Origin: Haloimpatiens massiliensis
Lineage (GTDB): Bacteria; Bacillota; Clostridia; Clostridiales; Clostridiaceae
Direction: 5' to 3'
NCBI RefSeq assembly: GCF_900184255.1
Contig: NZ_LT854639.1
Coordinates: forward strand, 244,629-308,628
DNA: 64,000 bases
Of the stretch, positions 9,070 through 18,189 are shown in pieces. The notes beneath the pieces were generated by a model. The model was not told the DNA's origin and searched no databases. It saw nothing but the letters and a program-made list of their open reading frames with translations. The position numbers were made by a program, and so were the translations under genes. Position 1 is the first letter of the stretch, and the number at the start of each line of letters is the position of its first letter.

Positions 9070-9750
9070 ATGATCGAAATAAAAAATGTATCTAAAATTT
9101 ACAAAATGGGTAAAGAAGAAGTTATAGCCTTAGATAATGTAAGTTTAAAAATAGAATCTGGTGAATTTGTTTCAATAGTAGGACCTTCTGGTTCTGGTAA
9201 ATCTACTCTTATGCATCTAATAGGTGGACTTGATACCTCAACAAAAGGAAGTATTTATGTAGAAGGAAATGATATAAGTAAATTAAAAGACAAAGCTATG
9301 TCGAAATATAGAAATGAAAAAATCGGATTTATATTCCAAGCTTTTAACTTAGAAAATACTCAAACAGCCTTAGAAAATGTTATGATGCCACTAATTTTTT
9401 CAGGAGTTGGAAATAGTGAAAGAAAAAGAAGAGCATTAAAGGCACTGGATTTAGTTGGTCTTTCTGATAAAGTTAAACATAGACCTATGGAAATGTCTGG
9501 TGGACAAAGACAAAGGGTTAGTATTGCAAGAGCAATCGTAAATTCTCCTGAAATAATATTTGCAGACGAACCTACTGGTAACCTTGATTCAAAAACTGGA
9601 GCTGCAATAATGGATTTATTAAAAGATTTAAATTCTAAAGGCTACACTATAATAATGGTTACACATAACAATGAACAAGCAATAGAAGCAAAGAGAGTAA
9701 TTAGAATCAAGGACGGTAAAATTCAGGAGGTCGATAAAAATGAAATTTAG
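9070..9750 (+). CDS. ABC transporter ATP-binding protein, MacB/LolD type
   Basis: This is a 226-residue nucleotide-binding subunit of a mechanotransmission-type ABC exporter. The motifs are complete: Walker A GPSGSGKST (near residue 38), signature MSGGQRQRV (near 142), Walker B IIFADEPTGNLD (near 162) and the switch histidine VTHNNEQA (near 197). The ATG follows a GGAGGAATATAAA site. Its end overlaps the start of the first FtsX-like permease by 11 bases, so the two are coupled. In Firmicutes, such ATPase plus permease sets export peptides or resist antimicrobials; no sensor kinase pair is next to it here, so the substrate is open. Confidence 0.93.
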   Translation: MIEIKNVSKIYKMGKEEVIALDNVSLKIESGEFVSIVGPSGSGKSTLMHLIGGLDTSTKGSIYVEGNDISKLKDKAMSKYRNEKIGFIFQAFNLENTQTALENVMMPLIFSGVGNSERKRRALKALDLVGLSDKVKHRPMEMSGGQRQRVSIARAIVNSPEIIFADEPTGNLDSKTGAAIMDLLKDLNSKGYTIIMVTHNNEQAIEAKRVIRIKDGKIQEVDKNEI

Positions 9751-11083
9751 TGATTCAATAAAACTTGCTTTTAGCAATCTAAAAAAACGAAAAGGAAGAA
9801 CATTTTTAACAGCTTTAGCTGTAGCAATAGGTACTACACTAGTTGTAACTATGGTAGGATTAGGCTCAACAGGTGAAAAGTATATTTTAGATGAAATGAG
9901 TAAACATAGTAACATAAAAAAAATAAATGTATATCCTCAAAAATATCAAAGTTTCGACGAAATGATGAATGAATCTACTGATGAAAATACATACTATGAA
10001 GAACTTATGGAAAAAAGATTTAAAAAAATAGACAACAACACAGTAGATAAAATGAAAAATTTAAAAGGTGTAAATGAAATCTCTGCATCAGTTTTTAGTA
10101 AAATTTCAGAAATAAAAATTGGAAATAAAAATCTAAAAAAATCTTTATCAATTCTTGGATATAAGGATGCAAAAATATTTCTAAGTGATGAAATAAAAGC
10201 ATTAGAATTAAAAAATAAAGATTTTAAACCTATAATCGCAGGTAGAAGCTTAACAAAAAATGATAAAGACGGCATGCTTATATCTCAAAAAACCTTAAAA
10301 GAAATGGGTATTACTGATTACAAATCAGTAGTTGGAAAAAATTTCACTATAACATCAAATCAAGCTAGTAATGGAATGAAGCTAAAACCATTAAATAAAG
10401 CAGGAAAAGTTATTGGAGTTATTAATGAAAAAATAGATGTATATAGTGGCAAAATTGTAGTACCCTTAGAAACATCATTAGAATTTAAAAGCTTTGAAGA
10501 TTTAGACGCTAAATCTTTTGAAAATAAAGGCTACAATAGTATAAATATATTTGCAAAAGATGAAGACAGCGTAAAAACCGTAGGTAAACAACTTAAGACA
10601 ATGGGTTACCAATATGAATCATATGAGGTAATCTCAGAACAAGTTAAAAGTGTATTTGCAGTACTAAAAGGTATACTTTCCTCTCTTGGAATAATAGTAT
10701 TATTCGTTGCAGCTTTAGGAATCATAAACACAATGATTATGTCTATTTATGAAAGAACAAAATCTATTGGAATAATGAAATCCATAGGAGCATCTACAAC
10801 TAACATAAAGAACATTTTTATCGTAGAATCCGGAACTATAGGATTTATAGGTGGCTTAATGGGATTATTGTTTAGTTTGATGAACAGCAAAATTATCGAA
10901 ATTGCTATGAGTGCATTTTTAAAAAGTAAAGGTTCTGCAGATATTGTTATTAAATTTTATATGCCTAATTGGCTTATATGGGGTTCATTAGTATTCGCTA
11001 TAGTATTAGCAGTATTAGCAGGTTTATACCCTTCTGCTAGAGCAGCAAAACTTAATCCAATAGAAGCTCTAAATTCCAAATAA
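9740..11083 (+). CDS. FtsX-like ABC permease 1
   Basis: This is a 447-residue MacB-like permease. One transmembrane segment lies at about residues 20-43 (FLTALAVAIGTTLVVTMVGL). A large extracytoplasmic MacB periplasmic-core domain follows at about 45-300. Three C-terminal segments form the FtsX domain, with ALGIINTMIMSIYERTKSIG as the coupling signature and LYPSARAAKLNPIEAL at the end. It is translationally coupled to the ATPase. Paralogous to the next gene over its whole length, it probably forms a heterodimeric exporter with it. Confidence 0.9.
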   Translation: MKFSDSIKLAFSNLKKRKGRTFLTALAVAIGTTLVVTMVGLGSTGEKYILDEMSKHSNIKKINVYPQKYQSFDEMMNESTDENTYYEELMEKRFKKIDNNTVDKMKNLKGVNEISASVFSKISEIKIGNKNLKKSLSILGYKDAKIFLSDEIKALELKNKDFKPIIAGRSLTKNDKDGMLISQKTLKEMGITDYKSVVGKNFTITSNQASNGMKLKPLNKAGKVIGVINEKIDVYSGKIVVPLETSLEFKSFEDLDAKSFENKGYNSINIFAKDEDSVKTVGKQLKTMGYQYESYEVISEQVKSVFAVLKGILSSLGIIVLFVAALGIINTMIMSIYERTKSIGIMKSIGASTTNIKNIFIVESGTIGFIGGLMGLLFSLMNSKIIEIAMSAFLKSKGSADIVIKFYMPNWLIWGSLVFAIVLAVLAGLYPSARAAKLNPIEALNSK

Positions 11084-11187
11084 CATATTACTAAAACCAC
11101 ATATTATCAAATTGTACTTAATCAAATTATATTTAATTAAACTATATATTATGAAATCGTAAATTAATGGGATGGAGATGAAATAAA

Positions 11188-12510
11188 TTGAAATTAGGCG
11201 ATAGTATAAAAATGTCAATTAATGACCTTAAAAATAGAAAAATACGAACCTTCTTAACATGCTTTTCTATAGGTATAGGAGTAATGCTTATTGTGGTTAT
11301 GGGTGCATTAGGTCAAGGTTTACAAAAATGGTCCCAACAAAAATTAAATAATATGAATGATTTAAAACAAGTTTCTGTATATCCAGAAGATGCAAAAAAA
11401 AGAGATAAATTAATTAAAGAAAATAAATATTCAAAGGAAGCAGTATTTAAAAAAATAGATTCTACTACTATTAATAAAATTAAAAAAATAAATGGTGTAG
11501 ATTCTATACGCGTACAATTCGATTCCAATATTACTAGTACAAAATTTGGAGACAAAGTTGGTAAAAAAGTAGATATCATAGGCGTTGATACAAACTATAC
11601 TATATTTGCTAATTCCTCAATAAATAGTATAAAAAATAATAAACAAAACAAAAATAGAAATACAAAGCCAATTATTGCAGGAAAATCATTAAATTCAACT
11701 GATACAACTTCAGTACTTGTTGGAGAGAGATATTTAAACAAGCTAGGTATAAAAAACAATTATGAAGACATTATAGGAAAGGAAATGGAATTAAAAATAG
11801 AAATTCCTCAGCAATCCTCTTTTGTAAAAAAGGTTAAAATTGTAGGGGTCATAAATAAACTTTACTCTGATTCTAACTCAATAATAACCCCTATAAATAT
11901 ATCCTCTGAGATACAAGAATTTATTTCAGAAGAAAAAAATTACTTAAATAATCGTGGACCTTCCTCATTAGTAATTGATGCTAAAACCATAAATGATGCT
12001 AAAAATATTTATAATGAAGTTAAAAAAACAGGTTATAGTGCAACTTCAAAGATAGATACCATTGAATATATGCAAAAACAATCTCAAATTTTAAATGTAC
12101 TTCTTATGATAGGCGGTGTTATTGTATTACTAGTATCCTCCATTGGCGTCATTAATACTATGACTATGTCTGTTTTTGAAAAGACAAAATCTATTGGAAT
12201 TATGAAAGCTTTAGGAGGCTCTAAAAGAAATATTAAAACTTTATTTATAGTACAATCTGGAACAATTGGTTTCTTTGGAGGAATACTTGGCGTTATTCTA
12301 GCATTAATCACATCTTCCACAGTAAACACCCTCGTACTTAACATAATGAAAAAGAAAGGTGTTGTTGATATAGAAACTCTTTTCATAACTCCATATTGGT
12401 TAATACTTGGTTCCATAGTACTTGCAATATTTATATCTACAATTGCTGGAATAATACCCGCTGCAAAAGCCTCAAAATTAGATCCAGTTGAATCATTAAG
12501 TTATGAATAA
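11188..12510 (+). CDS. FtsX-like ABC permease 2
   Basis: This is a 440-residue paralogue of permease 1 with the same plan: one N-terminal membrane segment (CFSIGIGVMLIVVMGAL), an extracytoplasmic domain, and three C-terminal segments containing SIGVINTMTMSVFEKTKSIG and GIIPAAKASKLDPVESL. The start is a TTG at 11188: GGAG stands ten bases upstream and the first residues (MKLGDSIKMS) align with those of permease 1 (MKFSDSIKLA). A 104-bp spacer separates the two permeases. Confidence 0.9.
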   Translation: MKLGDSIKMSINDLKNRKIRTFLTCFSIGIGVMLIVVMGALGQGLQKWSQQKLNNMNDLKQVSVYPEDAKKRDKLIKENKYSKEAVFKKIDSTTINKIKKINGVDSIRVQFDSNITSTKFGDKVGKKVDIIGVDTNYTIFANSSINSIKNNKQNKNRNTKPIIAGKSLNSTDTTSVLVGERYLNKLGIKNNYEDIIGKEMELKIEIPQQSSFVKKVKIVGVINKLYSDSNSIITPINISSEIQEFISEEKNYLNNRGPSSLVIDAKTINDAKNIYNEVKKTGYSATSKIDTIEYMQKQSQILNVLLMIGGVIVLLVSSIGVINTMTMSVFEKTKSIGIMKALGGSKRNIKTLFIVQSGTIGFFGGILGVILALITSSTVNTLVLNIMKKKGVVDIETLFITPYWLILGSIVLAIFISTIAGIIPAAKASKLDPVESLSYE

Positions 12511-12623
12511 ATAAACAAATAAATATATATATTGTACTTGGTTACTAATTTTAATGTTTATAGTTAAAAATTTATAGGCCTGAAAGTAAAATTAAAACAA
12601 AAATTAATTGATGCTTTATATAT

Positions 12624-12680
12624 TTCTTATGTTCAAATTCTACTTTCATATAGAAAACATAATTTGAACATAAGAATTTT
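12624..12680 (+). terminator. Long perfect hairpin after the ABC operon
   Basis: A 16-bp perfect stem: TTCTTATGTTCAAATT at 12624-12639 pairs with AATTTGAACATAAGAA at 12661-12676, and TTTT follows. It probably ends the ABC operon. A second hairpin stands 35 bases further on. Confidence 0.65.
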
Positions 12681-12711
12681 AGCATCTTATAACTTAAAAT
12701 ATCTCTTTATG

Positions 12712-12753
12712 ATACTGGAAATAATACAAAAATATTATTTCCAGTATTTTTGT
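12712..12753 (+). terminator. Second terminator after the ABC operon
   Basis: ATACTGGAAATAAT pairs with ATTATTTCCAGTAT around a short A-rich loop and is followed by TTTTTG. Together with the preceding hairpin it makes a tandem terminator. It is nearly symmetric and could also work from the other strand. Confidence 0.7.
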
Positions 12754-12850
12754 ATAAATACCCCAATTACCATATTTAAAGTAAAAACTAGTGTTTTATT
12801 GCATAATATATTTTAAAAATAGAATTTGCATAACGCAATTTAAAATAAAG

Positions 12851-12878
12851 TTGATTTAATTGCAAAAATGTGTATAAT
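12851..12878 (+). promoter_or_regulatory. Sigma-A promoter of the hemerythrin gene
   Basis: TTGATT, 16 bases, TATAAT; the -10 is 117 bases upstream of the ATG at 12995. The leader between them is AT-rich, without recognisable RNA structure. Confidence 0.55.
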
Positions 12879-12994
12879 AACAATTGTACACAATAATAAT
12901 TATTACATAATATTAATTTTATAATTTATTGCCTATTAACACTTTAGATATAAATTTATTAATAATCATATATTTTTAAAGGGGGAATATAAAT

Positions 12995-13402
12995 ATGATT
13001 AAATGGAAAGAAGAATATAACATAGGTATTGAATTAATTGATAATCAACATAAAAAATTATTTAGCATAGCAAATGAAGCATATGCTCTTTTAAAAAATG
13101 AATTTTGCATGGATAAATATGATAAAATTGTATCTATATTAGTAGAACTAAAAGACTATGCCATATATCACTTTAATTCAGAAGAAGAATATATGACGAA
13201 AATAGGATATAACAAATTCTTTTCTCAAAAAATGGAACATGAGTATTTTGTAAATAAAATTAAAGAGATTGATTTCGACAAAATTGATATAAATCAAGAT
13301 AAATACATACTTGATATATTAAATTTCATAATTAACTGGATAACCAATCACATTATTTCTAAGGATAAACTTATAAAGGAACCTTCTAAAAAAAATCTAT
13401 AA
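12995..13402 (+). CDS. Bacteriohemerythrin with one altered iron ligand
   Basis: This is a 135-residue single-domain hemerythrin, a cytoplasmic di-iron oxygen-binding protein. In anaerobes the family is thought to buffer or sense oxygen. Ligands are visible as H19 (DNQHKKLF), H59 and E63 (YHFNSEEE), H82 (KMEHEYF), H119 and D124 (NHIISKD). The usual HxxxH pair around position 78 is changed: residue 78 is Gln, so six of the seven standard ligands remain. The gene stands alone, with its own promoter, after a GGGGGAATATAAAT site, and is followed by a REP-type inverted pair that can act as terminator. Confidence 0.88.
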   Translation: MIKWKEEYNIGIELIDNQHKKLFSIANEAYALLKNEFCMDKYDKIVSILVELKDYAIYHFNSEEEYMTKIGYNKFFSQKMEHEYFVNKIKEIDFDKIDINQDKYILDILNFIINWITNHIISKDKLIKEPSKKNL

Positions 13403-13466
13403 GTTTTTTAAGTTTTTTAAGTTCATAAAGTTTAAAGTTTATAGGGATAATTTAAATTTATTTATA

Positions 13467-13520
13467 GGGACGGTTAAGAATTAATAAATTAATTCTTAAC
13501 CGTCCCCTTTTTCTTTTTGC
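13467..13520. repeat. REPIN-like inverted pair of the TTAACCGTCCC repeat; terminator
   Basis: GGGACGGTTAAGAATT and AATTCTTAACCGTCCCC face each other across a short loop, followed by TTTTTCTTTTT. It is the only clean inverted pair of the repeat family that surrounds the Y1 transposase gene. It probably also ends hemerythrin transcription. Confidence 0.75.
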
Positions 13521-13564
13521 CTTTTATTCACTTTTTATTTTAAGCTCTCTTAATAACTTCAATA

Positions 13565-13600
13565 AATATCGACAAATATCGGCAGGTGCCTGGCACCTAA
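13565..13600. repeat. Short palindromic repeat, copy 2 (AGGTGCCTGGCACCT)
   Basis: Matches the repeat at 5976-6011 almost base for base: TCGACAAATATCGG then AGGTGCCTGGCACCT. It ends directly next to the lysA stop codon. Confidence 0.6.
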
Positions 13601-13601
13601 C

Positions 13602-14891
13602 TTATATTTCATTAGAAATCAATTCTTCATAGGATTGTCTTTTGCATATAATTCTATCTTGCCTATCTTTTATAAGAACCACTGGAGCTTTCGGTATTTT
13701 ATTGTAATTACTACACATAGAATATCCATAAGCTCCAGTAGAAAATACAGCTAATATGTCTCCACTTTCTGCTCTAGGTACTTGGACATTACTTAACAAT
13801 ATATCACCAGATTCACAGCATTTACCTGATATAGTTACGGTTTCCTTATCTTGTCCAACCACATTATTTGCAATAACACATTCATATTGCGCATTATAAA
13901 GAGCTGGTCTTATATTATCTGACATACCCCCATCCACCGATACATATTTTCTAATTTCTGGTATGTCTTTTATAGCTCCAATGGTGTAAAGAGTAATTCC
14001 AGCATTACCAGCTATACTCCTGCCAGGTTCTATCACAAGCACTGGCTTTTTTATATTTAACTGGTCACAGGTTATTTCTGCTTTATTTATAATTGTACTA
14101 CAGTATTCTTTAATAGTTTTAGGTTCATCTCCTTCTGTATAATATATTCCGAACCCTCCTCCTAAATCCAATTCCTCTATCTCAAAATTGAATTGCTCTT
14201 TTATACCTTTAATAATATTCAGCATTATTTCTACTTCATCTTCAAAAGGCTGCAAATCAAAAATTTGCGATCCTATATGGCAATGTAATCCCCTTAAATA
14301 CACATTAGACAGCTCTATTGCTTTTTTAACAGCATCCTCTGTACCATTATTCATCATAGTAAATCCAAATTTAGAATCAACTTGCCCTGTTTTTATATAA
14401 TCATGGGTATGTGCTTCAATCCCAGGTGTTATTCTAAGAATAACATTTTGAGTTACCCCATATTTTTTAGCTATATAATTTATTTTTTCCATTTCATAAA
14501 GATTATCTACTACAAATGTCCCTACACCATATTTTATACCCATTTGTATTTCTTCATTAGTTTTATTATTTCCATGAAAATAAACCTTACTCATAGGAAA
14601 TCCACTCTTAAATGCAGTATACAATTCTCCACCAGATACTACATCAAGGCAAAGCCCTTCCTGATTAATTATCTGACACATAGCAATAGTCAAAAAAGCT
14701 TTACCTGCATATGCTACTTTGTTTCCTTGACTAACTCTAAAATTATTATAGAATTCTCTGCAATTTCTTCTAATCATATTTTCATCCATAACATAAAGTG
14801 GCGTACCATATTTCTCAACTAACTTTTCGCAACTTATTCCTTGAATAAATAATTGGTTATCAATAACACTCATTCCATTAAAAATTTTCAT
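13602..14891 (-). CDS. lysA: Diaminopimelate decarboxylase
   Basis: This is a 429-residue PLP-dependent enzyme that decarboxylates meso-diaminopimelate to L-lysine, the last step of lysine synthesis. The PLP-binding lysine is K64 in YAGKAF. Other family marks are the barrel motif HCHIGSQI, the phosphate-binding LDLGGGFGI, EPGRSIAG, and the interface CCESGDIL with the catalytic cysteine. The length is normal. The ATG follows TAGGAGGGAATACAA. It is a single-gene unit whose roughly 450-nt leader carries a lysine riboswitch and terminator, so it should be shut off when lysine is abundant. Confidence 0.96.
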   Translation of the reverse strand: MKIFNGMSVIDNQLFIQGISCEKLVEKYGTPLYVMDENMIRRNCREFYNNFRVSQGNKVAYAGKAFLTIAMCQIINQEGLCLDVVSGGELYTAFKSGFPMSKVYFHGNNKTNEEIQMGIKYGVGTFVVDNLYEMEKINYIAKKYGVTQNVILRITPGIEAHTHDYIKTGQVDSKFGFTMMNNGTEDAVKKAIELSNVYLRGLHCHIGSQIFDLQPFEDEVEIMLNIIKGIKEQFNFEIEELDLGGGFGIYYTEGDEPKTIKEYCSTIINKAEITCDQLNIKKPVLVIEPGRSIAGNAGITLYTIGAIKDIPEIRKYVSVDGGMSDNIRPALYNAQYECVIANNVVGQDKETVTISGKCCESGDILLSNVQVPRAESGDILAVFSTGAYGYSMCSNYNKIPKAPVVLIKDRQDRIICKRQSYEELISNEI

Positions 14892-15100
14892 TTGTATTCC
14901 CTCCTATAGTTTGTGTTAGTTGACTAGGATACCACAGGATGACTGCTTTTTCTTAAAGTTTACTTTGTGGTAATTAATTTTCATAATTAACTTTTAGCAA
15001 TCAATTTTTAACATTTAATTTTTCTAATCTTATATTATTAATTGTTTTTATTAATTACTTTTTATCAATTATTTTTATTAACTTCTTTACTAACTTACCA

Positions 15101-15137
15101 AAAAATAAATGCAATGAAGGAACACCTTCATTGCATT
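15101..15137 (-). terminator. Riboswitch-controlled terminator of lysA
   Basis: On the minus strand AATGCAATGAAGG pairs with CCTTCATTGCATT and TATTTTTT follows. It stands directly 3' of the lysine aptamer, as in the classic L-box off-switch. The 210 bases between it and lysA hold only AT-rich leader. Confidence 0.85.
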
Positions 15138-15149
15138 AAACTCAAAAAA

Positions 15150-15335
15150 ATAGCAACTTTGTGTACCTTGTAGCTCTCCACTCTTACTAAGTGACAGTCT
15201 TACATATATTCTACGCAAAACCAGAAAGCATTTTTGCTAATAACTTTCTTCGGCCATGCCTCCTTTCATTATTCTTCAAAGCTTGCAGCTCCAAATAATT
15301 ACTATTAGACACAGCACCTCTACCCTAGGTAACTA
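15150..15335 (-). promoter_or_regulatory. Lysine riboswitch (L box)
   Basis: The minus strand carries the aptamer's conserved words in order: GGTAGAGGTGC, GGAGCTGCAAG, GAAAGGAGGCATGGCCGAAG, GCTTTCTGG, TGTAAGACTGTCA and GTGGAGAGCTA. P1 can form between TACCTAGGGTAG and CTACAAGGTA. The order and spacing match the lysC/lysA leaders of Firmicutes. A terminator follows at once, so lysine binding is expected to stop transcription of lysA. Confidence 0.92.
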
Positions 15336-15386
15336 ACTATAATTTAATTTTATTAATCTTATTAATTTTAAAACTTATTAAAAAAT

Positions 15387-15415
15387 ATACTATCACATTT
15401 ATTGTTTGAATGCAA
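15387..15415 (-). promoter_or_regulatory. Sigma-A promoter of the lysA leader
   Basis: On the minus strand: TTGCAT, 17 bases, TAGTAT, about 55 bases before the aptamer begins. Confidence 0.7.
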
Positions 15416-15420
15416 GACAA

Positions 15421-15438
15421 AATTCTTAACTGTCCCTT
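15421..15438. repeat. REP-type repeat, single copy
   Basis: AATTCTTAACTGTCCCTT, one base different from the TTAACCGTCCC core. It lies between lysA's promoter and the deacetylase gene. Confidence 0.6.
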
Positions 15439-15612
15439 TATCTCTCTTTATCCCTTTCCTTTATCTACATAATATTAGTTGTGCACATAACACATAATAT
15501 TAATTGTATTAATTAAATGGAATAATTTGCACAGATAGGTTCATTGCGAGTATAATATTCTTGGATTCTTAATATAGTATGGATTCTTAATATAAAAATG
15601 AGGTGAAATAAA

Positions 15613-16544
15613 ATGAAAATTTCTAAGAAAATTCTTATGATACTGTTATGTGTGATGATTACAGCGCTATGCGGTTGCAAAGAAAAAAATAATAAAACTG
15701 TGTACAATAATAATCAAGAAACATCTATGAAATCAACAGAAGAAAAAAACAAATTAAATAAAGATAATAATAATCCACAAAAAGATACTAAAGATACTGT
15801 GAAAAAAGATATGAAAAATAATCTAAATAATAAAAAAGAAAAAGATTTTCCAAAAAACATTCCCTTAAAACACAATAATGAAGATATCTGTATACTTATG
15901 TATCATTCTATCGACTATGAAAAAAACAATAATTTAAGAATGCCTAAAGAAAAATTTAGTGAACAAATGAAATATATAAAAGATAATGGCTATACGACTC
16001 TTACAGTTAGTCAATTGCATGATTTTATAGAAAAGGACAGTCCTATACCTAAAAAATCTGTAGTTATAACGCTAGATGATGGATACGCAGATAATTATAC
16101 TAATGCTTATCCAATACTAAAAAAATATGGCATAAATGCTACTATATTTGTAATTACCGATTCTATAGACAAAGATAATTCCTACTTAAACTCAAAACAA
16201 ATAAAAGAATTACAAAATAATGGAATTGACATACAAAGTCATACTACAAATCATCAAGAACTACATAGACTTCCTTATGAAAAGCAACTGTAAACTTTAA
16301 AAGACTCTAAAGAAGTATTAGAAAATTTATTAAATAAAAAAATAACCTGTATAGCTTATCCATGTGGTAAATATAATAATGATACCATAAGAGCAGCTAA
16401 AGAAGCCGGATATACCATGGCTCTTGCAACAGGTGGTAGACTTGGTAAAAAATCCGATGGCATATACGGTATATATACGGTATAAAAAGAATTGGTGTAT
16501 ATGCTGACAATGGAATGAATATAGTTAGAGCATATCTCAAATAA
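15613..16544 (+). pseudogene. Polysaccharide deacetylase lipoprotein, broken by a stop and a frameshift
   Basis: This is a CE4 (NodB-type) deacetylase with a lipoprotein signal (MKISKKILMILL, then CGC as lipobox cysteine), a Lys/Asn-rich linker, and the domain motifs ILMYHSI, TLDDGYADN (metal/catalytic Asp pair) and SHTTNHQEL. Translation stops at TAA 16291-16293. The same frame continues the domain (TLKDSKEVLENLL, CIAYPCGKYNNDTIRAAKEA), and near 16460 a short duplication (TATACGGTAT twice) shifts the frame. The true end, RIGVYADNGMNIVRAYLK, is read in another frame to 16544. The wild-type enzyme would deacetylate cell-wall GlcNAc or a surface glycan. The first 226 residues could still be made but would lack the last motifs. 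Confidence 0.88.
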
Positions 16545-16903
16545 GAAAAGAAAAAAAGAAAAAAAAGGGACGGTTAATTTTTAAGAAAAAAGGGGTATTT
16601 AAATTTTACATAATAATAATATTTATGTAGTTTATATAATAGATTTCCCCTTTTGTTCTTCTTATATTTATCGTAAACATTTAATCATTTAATCACTTAT
16701 TTAACTTAATTTCGCATTATATTTACTATATTTTTTAGCTATTAATGGATTTCACTTATGATAATAGGCTTGTACATATTAAAAATATACATGTAGATAA
16801 AACTTTCTATTAAATTAAAAATAAAAGGCTTATTGTTAAATTAAACAAAAAATTAATTCAATTTTATAATCTAAGTTCACACTCTCTAATTTTATTAGGA
16901 TAC
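16545..16903. other. Intergenic region with REP copy and terminator-like hairpin
   Basis: No gene. It holds a REP copy (GGGACGGTTAATTTTTAAG, 16567-16585) and then a pairing AAAAGGGG (about 16588) with CCCCTTTT (about 16648), followed by GTTCTTCTT. This could end transcription of the deacetylase pseudogene. Confidence 0.5.
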
Positions 16904-17818
16904 CTATGTTTGGTATTGGAAAATAAATTTCTCTATTATATTTCTATATTTATCTTCTGTTGATATAAGCTCAACTCCAATAGAACAAAGCTTTGACACC
17001 CTTGATTGAGTTATATTTCCAAATATCTTACATATGTCACTACACTTAAAATCACAAAGACACCTCATTAAAAGCGCAGCGAGTGCCCTAGCAACCTTAG
17101 TATTTCTACTGTTTTTTACATATAACATTACTTTTTTTATGCCTGTTTCTTCTGCTACAAATTCCATTATTTTATCAGGATCAAAATCCCTTATCAATAC
17201 TGTTTTTTCACTTCTGTATTCTGTCTTTTGGTCTTCAAATTCTATTTCTTTCTTTAATCTTTCCTCATCACAAATATACACAAACTTCATGTAATTTTCT
17301 CTTGCATTTAATACATTTGAGCCAAAGAATTTCATTACATACTCTTCATCTAAAAGCCCTGTTTTATCTTTCTCAAGACCTAAATATACTTTTAAACTTG
17401 AATACTTATATTTTTCTGGCTGATGTTCATATCCCCTTATTTTCAATGGATTATTATGAATATATGCTGATAAAACTACTAAATACCTGTCTGTATCCAC
17501 TATTTTGCTCTTAAATCTATCTTGAAATAAGTGCCCACGTCTTTTGTGAATTTTATTAAATGTTATAGCGTATTTAAAATTTAAACCATGCATTATTTTT
17601 GATATGTCCGCACCATTAGAATCAATCATAAAATGAGCGTGGTTAGTCATCATGCAGTATGCATATACCTTAAATTTATACATTTGTTGCCTTTTTTTCA
17701 TTTCTTCTAAATAGATATCCTTATCTTTATCTTTCTTAAATAATGGTACTTCACTTATACTTCTTATCATTACATGATATATAGCATCGTCCTCTTTTAT
17801 TCTTTCTCCTCTTGGCAT
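16904..17818 (-). CDS. REP-associated tyrosine transposase (RAYT, Y1/HUH family)
   Basis: This is a 304-residue single-strand DNA endonuclease of the Y1 transposase (IS200-like) superfamily. It begins MPRGERIKEDDAIYHVMIR, as RAYTs do. It carries the metal-binding HUH motif in YCMMTNHAHFMI (near residue 58) and the catalytic tyrosine helix AYIHNNPLKIRGY (near 127). Residues about 190-304 are a C-terminal extension with a possible helix-turn-helix (SDICKIFGNITQSRVSKL), probably for DNA recognition. It stands alone and is not flanked by IS ends; instead many copies of a TTAACCGTCCC repeat lie around it. RAYTs are known to be linked to REP/REPIN sequences, so this is the likely mobilising enzyme. 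GTGAGG precedes the ATG. Confidence 0.88.
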   Translation of the reverse strand: MPRGERIKEDDAIYHVMIRSISEVPLFKKDKDKDIYLEEMKKRQQMYKFKVYAYCMMTNHAHFMIDSNGADISKIMHGLNFKYAITFNKIHKRRGHLFQDRFKSKIVDTDRYLVVLSAYIHNNPLKIRGYEHQPEKYKYSSLKVYLGLEKDKTGLLDEEYVMKFFGSNVLNARENYMKFVYICDEERLKKEIEFEDQKTEYRSEKTVLIRDFDPDKIMEFVAEETGIKKVMLYVKNSRNTKVARALAALLMRCLCDFKCSDICKIFGNITQSRVSKLCSIGVELISTEDKYRNIIEKFIFQYQT

Positions 17819-18189
17819 AATATTACCTCACTTTATAGCTATTTTTTTACTTGAATTTTCAATTGTATATTCATTACTTTTATTTGAATACTTGCCATAA
17901 AATAAAGTTATTATTCAAATTGTATTAAAAAATTGTAAATGTATTTTTCTTAACCGTCCCTTTTTTTATAACCGTCCCTTTTTTTATATTTTTATCCCTT
18001 TTTTTCTTCTTTTTTTCTAAATAAAAAATTCTTAACTGTCGCTATTTCCTTAAAAAATTCTTAACTGTCCCTATTTCTCATCTTTTTCTAAAGTAACCTA
18101 AACATACAAACGAATATAAAATATAGAATATTATAATATATTTGGAATTTTTATAATTTTATGATATTTTATTAGAGGAGGAATAATTT
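17819..18189. repeat. Cluster of four REP-type repeats upstream of the RAYT gene
   Basis: Copies lie at 17949-17964 and 17968-17984 (TAACCGTCCCTTTTTTTA twice in a row), 18027-18045 (AATTCTTAACTGTCGCTATT) and 18055-18076 (AATTCTTAACTGTCCCTATT). All have the same orientation, are joined by T-rich DNA, and could also stop transcription. No gene is present. Confidence 0.72.
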
